The position numbers were made by a program, and so were the translations under genes. A model generated the notes under the pieces. The model saw only the letters and a program-made list of their open reading frames with translations, ran no database searches and was not told the origin of the DNA. 8,902 nucleotides of DNA from an uncultured Chloroflexota bacterium (GTDB taxonomy: Bacteria; Chloroflexota; Anaerolineae; Aggregatilineales; Phototrophicaceae), in contig CAIVEA010000426.1 of NCBI GenBank assembly GCA_903904765.1, positions 1 to 8,902 of the forward strand, read 5' to 3'. This document shows, piece by piece, positions 5,671 through 8,902 of this stretch (position 1 is the first letter of the stretch; the number at the start of each line of letters is the position of its first letter).

Positions 5671-7389
5671 CTATTCAGTATCGCCCAATTCTGAGCGCGG
5701 CGCGATACTGCGCGTCTCCTCGTTGCGGTATGTGACCATACCGGGTGCAGCGCCTTTGATCTTTCGCACATACAGACAGCGTGTCACATCCACTTCCACT
5801 TTGCTCTCGGCACGGTTCGCAGAGTAGTACGCGGCGAGCGCGGCGGCCTGCTCCAGCACGCGCTCCGGTATGGCGCGGCCATCCACTTTGACGACCACAT
5901 GCGCGCCGGGAACGCCCCGCGCATGCAGCCAGTAATCCTGCCCGCCGCCCTTGCCGAACGTGACCAGTTCGTTCTGGCGGCTGTTACGCCCCACCCAGAT
6001 CACAAACCCGTCCTGCGTGACCACCTTCAACGGCGCACTCTGTCCGCTGCCCGCGATACGTTTGGTGGGCTGCCCCGGCCAGTAGCCGCCGCCCTGCAAA
6101 CTCTGTTGTACCTCGTCAATTTCCGGCCACGAGGCAGCGAATTCCAGATCGGTCTGCAACTGCGCGAGGAAACCCAGTTCGTTGCGCGTTTCCTTCACCA
6201 GACCCGGCACATCATCCAGCGCCCGCTTGGCCTTGTCGTAACGCGAGAAATAAGCCTGCGCGTTCTCCAGCGGCGACAACGCCGGATCAAGGCGAATAGT
6301 CAGCGGCGGCTGATCGAGATCGTATTGCGCGACCAGTTCAGTTTGCCCGGGTTTGAGTGTGTACTGATACGCCAGCAGCAGTTCACCCGACTGTTTGAGC
6401 AGTTCGCGTTCGGACTCGTCTTTCAACGACCGTTCCAGCGAAGCTAATTTCGCCCGCAGTTTCGCCATGCCTTCCACGATGGCTTCCTGCACAGGAACTT
6501 TGGCGGCGCGGTAGGCATCTTCCCCGACGGGAGCGCCATAATAGGCCGCCAGCGCCGCGCTCAAATCCTCAGCAGGCTGGAAGTGCGGCAGATGCGTCAG
6601 CGGATACACGCTGTACGCCCGCGCCCGTCCGCCCTCCATCACCACACCCGGTTGCCAGTGCCGCCGTGCCAGCGGCTCGACTACGCTACGCAGCGCCTCA
6701 TGCAGTCGCGACGGATCGGCTTCGGTGGCTTTTTGCGCCACATCCGCGCCGGAACGATGCACAATTTCACTCGCCAGCAGCGGACTCACACCCAGCAGCG
6801 CCGCCGATAGCACCTGTTGCGTGCGTCGCTTGGGGTCGTGTTCGCCTTCGAACAGCCCCGCAAAATTCGCCGCCGTAATCGTTGACGGGTCATGTTTGCT
6901 GGTTTGCGGTGGGGGCAGTTTATATTCGTGGTTGGGCAGGCTCAGACGGTAGCGGTTTTCTTCCGGCCCCACCCGCCGCATACAATCGAGGATGATGCCG
7001 TTCTGCACCAGCAAGATGTTGCTGCGCCGTTCCATCGGCTCGACCACCACACTGATCGCGCCTTCCGGCCCCATGAAATCCAGTTGGACGATGCGCTCCC
7101 ATGCTGGCTGGCTAACGTGCGTCAGGCTGCCACCTTCGATGAAGCGCCGGAACAGCAGACCGATCTGCGTGGGCTTCACCAGCCCGCGCCGCAGCTTATC
7201 CGACACGCGGTGCAGGCGCGGCGTGTGATGGTCGGCACTCAGGTACAAATAATGGCGACGGCGATCCGAGTAGATTTCGAGACCGAGTCCGGTGTGGTCA
7301 ACATCAATCACATCCTGAACACGCCCACCCACAAGCGTGTCCATGAATTCATCCACCAGCGCCGAGAGGGTAAAAGCGTCGAGGTACAT
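5671..7389 (-). CDS. rqcH: RqcH (NFACT family, Rqc2/NEMF homologue)
   Basis: A 572-residue NFACT protein, often annotated as fibronectin-binding protein A. RqcH binds split 50S subunits that still carry peptidyl-tRNA and recruits tRNA-Ala to add C-terminal alanine tails that mark stalled chains for degradation. Domains in order: NFACT-N (1 to about 180, with G-G-R-V-Q-D-V near 21-27 and R-R-F-I-E-G-G near 81-87); a helix-hairpin-helix-like region (about 190-215, L-L-G-V-S-P-L-L); coiled-coil arms (about 300-335 and 385-430); and NFACT-R (about 460-555, with V-G-R-N-S-R-Q-N-E and D-Y-W-L-H-A-R-G-V-P-G-A-H). The position matching the catalytic D-R pair of B. subtilis RqcH reads E98-R99. The ATG at 7389 fits the family N-terminus but has no Shine-Dalgarno; it starts 12 bp after the cytochrome stop. 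Confidence 0.95.
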   Translation of the reverse strand: MYLDAFTLSALVDEFMDTLVGGRVQDVIDVDHTGLGLEIYSDRRRHYLYLSADHHTPRLHRVSDKLRRGLVKPTQIGLLFRRFIEGGSLTHVSQPAWERIVQLDFMGPEGAISVVVEPMERRSNILLVQNGIILDCMRRVGPEENRYRLSLPNHEYKLPPPQTSKHDPSTITAANFAGLFEGEHDPKRRTQQVLSAALLGVSPLLASEIVHRSGADVAQKATEADPSRLHEALRSVVEPLARRHWQPGVVMEGGRARAYSVYPLTHLPHFQPAEDLSAALAAYYGAPVGEDAYRAAKVPVQEAIVEGMAKLRAKLASLERSLKDESERELLKQSGELLLAYQYTLKPGQTELVAQYDLDQPPLTIRLDPALSPLENAQAYFSRYDKAKRALDDVPGLVKETRNELGFLAQLQTDLEFAASWPEIDEVQQSLQGGGYWPGQPTKRIAGSGQSAPLKVVTQDGFVIWVGRNSRQNELVTFGKGGGQDYWLHARGVPGAHVVVKVDGRAIPERVLEQAAALAAYYSANRAESKVEVDVTRCLYVRKIKGAAPGMVTYRNEETRSIAPRSELGDTE

Positions 7390-7401
7390 CAGGCGCTACG
7401 G

Positions 7402-7884
7402 TTAATTCGCATCCGGCGACAGCAGAAAGGCGATAATATCCCCAATTTCTGCCGGAGTCAGGCGCTCTTTGAAGTTTTGCGGCATGGCGGGATTATAGCT
7501 TTCCACCACAAACGCCAGCGGGTTCGTGATGGATTCGTAGATGTAGGCCGCCGCGCTCAGGGGCGGGTGGCGCGTGGGCGCAACCGTAGCCACCTCGGTG
7601 AAAGGCGGCGCGATATGGCTGCGAACGCCGATGCGGTGACACGCGATACAGCCGTATTTCTCCACCAGCGCCGCACCCGACTTGGGGTTGCCCGCGCTCC
7701 ACAATTCCGCCACCGTGTTCTCATCCACAACGGCCTGCGCGGTGGGCTGCGAACGAGCCGCGATTTCATCACGGGTCGAAATGGTAAATTCGATCAGGAA
7801 CACGGCTGTAACCAGCACAAATAGGCCGATGACCACGAACACGGGCCAGCGCGAACCGCCAGAACGAACAGCAGGGTTGCTCAC
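7402..7884 (-). CDS. Membrane-anchored monoheme cytochrome c
   Basis: A 160-residue class I-type cytochrome c. One hydrophobic helix (about residues 13-33) follows a short Arg-containing N-terminus and should act as an uncleaved anchor, with the rest outside the membrane. Heme attaches at C79-I-A-C82-H83. M134 in N-P-A-M-P-Q-N is the likely sixth ligand, and the C-terminal L-T-P-A-E-I-G-D-I-I-A-F-L helix is typical of the fold. The start codon is GTG (7884-7882), with AGAAGG six bases upstream; that site overlaps the ctaB stop codon. It lies 10 bp after ctaB and 12 bp before rqcH on the same strand. Next to heme A biosynthesis genes, it is probably an electron carrier for, or accessory of, a cytochrome oxidase (inferred from context and from resemblance to heme domains attached to oxidase subunit II). 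Confidence 0.92.
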   Translation of the reverse strand: MSNPAVRSGGSRWPVFVVIGLFVLVTAVFLIEFTISTRDEIAARSQPTAQAVVDENTVAELWSAGNPKSGAALVEKYGCIACHRIGVRSHIAPPFTEVATVAPTRHPPLSAAAYIYESITNPLAFVVESYNPAMPQNFKERLTPAEIGDIIAFLLSPDAN

Positions 7885-7894
7885 GAGAAACCTT

Positions 7895-8791
7895 CTAGAT
7901 CAGCAGCCGATCCAAAATCATGGCGAGGAACAGGAACGCCAGATAAGCGGTTGAATACTTGTACATCCGGCGGGCAGCCGCCCCGTCCTTCTGTTGGATG
8001 AGCTTGACCGCCATGCGAATCAGCCCGATTCCTAGCAAAACAGCGGAGAGCAGATACACCCACCCCAGAAATTGAAACGGCATCGGCAGCAGCGTAATCA
8101 GAATAAGCTGCATCGAGTACAGCAAAATCTGCGTGCGCGTGGCCGCTTCGCCGCGTGCCACAGGCATCATCGGTACGTTCGCCAGCGTGTAATCGCGGTT
8201 GACCAGCAGCGCCAACGCCCAGCTATGCGGTGGTGTCCAGTAGAACACAATCGCAAACAGGATGAACGACTCGAAGCTGAGACCGCCCGTCACAGCCGCC
8301 CAACCCACCAGCACCGGAACTGCGCCCGCACCGCCGCCGATCAAGATGTTGGCGACGGTGTTGCGCTTCAAAATCAGCGTGTACAGCACCACATAGTAAA
8401 TGCCACCGATGAAGGCCAGCAGCGCCGATAACCAGTTTACCCACAAGCCCAGCACCAGCACCGACCACGCCAGCAGCCCCATCCCGAATAGCAGCGCGTT
8501 GATCGGCGCGACCCGCCCCGAAGGAATCGGGCGGCGGGAAGTGCGCGACATTTTGGCATCCATATCGCGGTCAATGTACTGGTTGATGGCGCTTGCACCT
8601 GCCGCAGCAAAGCCGCCGCCAATCAACGTGGGAATCAAAATCGAGAGCGACGGTACACCATGCGCCGCAATCACCATCGCCGTGACGGTGGTGAACAGCA
8701 GCAACAGGACGATGCGAAGCTTGGCGAGTTCGAGATAGGTACGGAGTAGCGCAGTTAAGTTTAGTTCTGCGCTTCGGACTGTGGTTTCCAT
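7895..8791 (-). CDS. ctaB: Protoheme IX farnesyltransferase (heme O synthase)
   Basis: A 298-residue integral membrane prenyltransferase of the UbiA superfamily that adds a hydroxyethylfarnesyl group to protoheme IX to make heme O, the precursor of heme A for heme-copper oxidases. The first Asp-rich motif is N70-Q-Y-I-D74-R-D-M-D78, followed by S-R-R-P-I-P-S-G. The second conserved region has Y-W-T-P-P-H-S-W (184-191) and D200-Y-T-L-A-N-V-P-M-M-P210. Hydrophobic segments along the protein fit seven to nine membrane helices. Start: ATG 8791 is the only start in frame before the first helix; upstream is a purine-rich AAGAGAG close to the ATG. It overlaps the 3' end of the preceding probable ctaA gene by 31 nt, and the cytochrome c gene follows 10 bp downstream. 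Confidence 0.96.
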   Translation of the reverse strand: METTVRSAELNLTALLRTYLELAKLRIVLLLLFTTVTAMVIAAHGVPSLSILIPTLIGGGFAAAGASAINQYIDRDMDAKMSRTSRRPIPSGRVAPINALLFGMGLLAWSVLVLGLWVNWLSALLAFIGGIYYVVLYTLILKRNTVANILIGGGAGAVPVLVGWAAVTGGLSFESFILFAIVFYWTPPHSWALALLVNRDYTLANVPMMPVARGEAATRTQILLYSMQLILITLLPMPFQFLGWVYLLSAVLLGIGLIRMAVKLIQQKDGAAARRMYKYSTAYLAFLFLAMILDRLLI

Positions 8792-8902
8792 TGACTCTCT
8801 TTCATTCCATCCGACACTTCACGACTGTTCAGCCATTCCACAGCCGAAAGAACAACCAGCAGCGCCCATGTCGTCGCTGCGAAGCCGACATGCGCAGATC
8901 GG
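8761..8902 (-). CDS. ctaA: Probable heme A synthase (CtaA/COX15), C-terminal end only
   Basis: An open frame enters from the right edge and gives 46 residues before TAA at 8763-8761. The first part is S-A-H-V-G-F-A-A-T-T-W-A-L-L-V-V-L-S-A-V, a histidine followed by a hydrophobic helix, then a hydrophilic tail of about 25 residues. This matches the last membrane helix of COX15/CtaA proteins, which convert heme O to heme A, and the position immediately upstream of ctaB is the usual one. The visible part is too short to prove the family. The gene overlaps ctaB by 31 nt in another frame. The alternative is an unrelated membrane protein. Confidence 0.55.
   Translation of the reverse strand, partial: RSAHVGFAATTWALLVVLSAVEWLNSREVSDGMKESQWKPQSEAQN

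Noticed and set aside
5628..5771. Upstream extension of PPK2 to ATG 5771
   Set aside because: It overlaps the rqcH 3' end, is Arg-rich and non-conserved in look, and lacks a ribosome site, while ATG 5627 has AGGGAG.
6892..7824. Long plus-strand open frame (310 codons) opposite rqcH and the cytochrome c gene
   Set aside because: It is antisense to two well-supported genes and crosses their boundary. Its product is rich in Arg, His and Gln with no recognisable fold, as expected for the complement of GC-rich coding DNA.
1..8902. Mobile element, CRISPR array, tRNA/rRNA, toxin-antitoxin or defence system
   Set aside because: No transposase, integrase, array-like repeats, RNA gene folds or paired small genes were seen on reading both strands; nearly every base belongs to a recognised housekeeping or glycan gene.

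Overview
This is a densely coding, GC-rich bacterial window whose largest non-coding stretch is 84 bp. No rRNA, tRNA, CRISPR array, insertion sequence or phage gene was seen. The protein set (class III PPK2, RqcH, a ctaA/ctaB/cytochrome c group and a stand-alone ParA beside glycosyltransferases) would suit a member of the Chloroflexota. That lineage call is a judgement from protein character, not a proof, and Deinococcus-Thermus-like relatives cannot be excluded.

Layout. (1) Positions 1-1230, minus strand: a ParA/Soj-type ATPase followed by the start of a GT-B fold, UGT-like glycosyltransferase that runs off the left edge. (2) Positions 1231-1314: a short divergent promoter region with a good sigma70-type promoter for parA and a -10 box placed so that the rightward glycosyltransferase mRNA may be leaderless. 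(3) Positions 1315-4824, plus strand: three overlapping glycosyltransferase genes (GT4, GT4, GT9) that form one operon, probably for a surface or extracellular glycan or glycolipid. (4) Positions 4821-8902, minus strand, converging on the GT operon: read in transcription order, the end of a probable heme A synthase (ctaA), heme O synthase (ctaB), a membrane-anchored monoheme cytochrome c, the ribosome quality control factor RqcH, and a polyphosphate kinase 2. Gaps are -31, 10, 12 and 43 bp, so these five are probably co-transcribed.

How they work together. CtaB makes heme O from protoheme and CtaA converts heme O to heme A, for heme-copper terminal oxidases; the small cytochrome c is a likely electron donor or accessory to such an oxidase. 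RqcH (C-terminal alanine tailing on stalled ribosomes) and PPK2 (polyphosphate-driven nucleotide phosphorylation) have no biochemical need for heme A and look like housekeeping or stress genes attached to the end of a respiratory transcript. The two blocks meet tail to tail, with both stop codons inside one TTAA.

No clearly new defence or mobile system is visible. The parts most worth a second look are the compact divergent promoter with its inverted repeats, the orphan ParA between glycosyltransferases, the shared-stop convergence with a hairpin, and the mixed respiration/RQC/polyphosphate operon.
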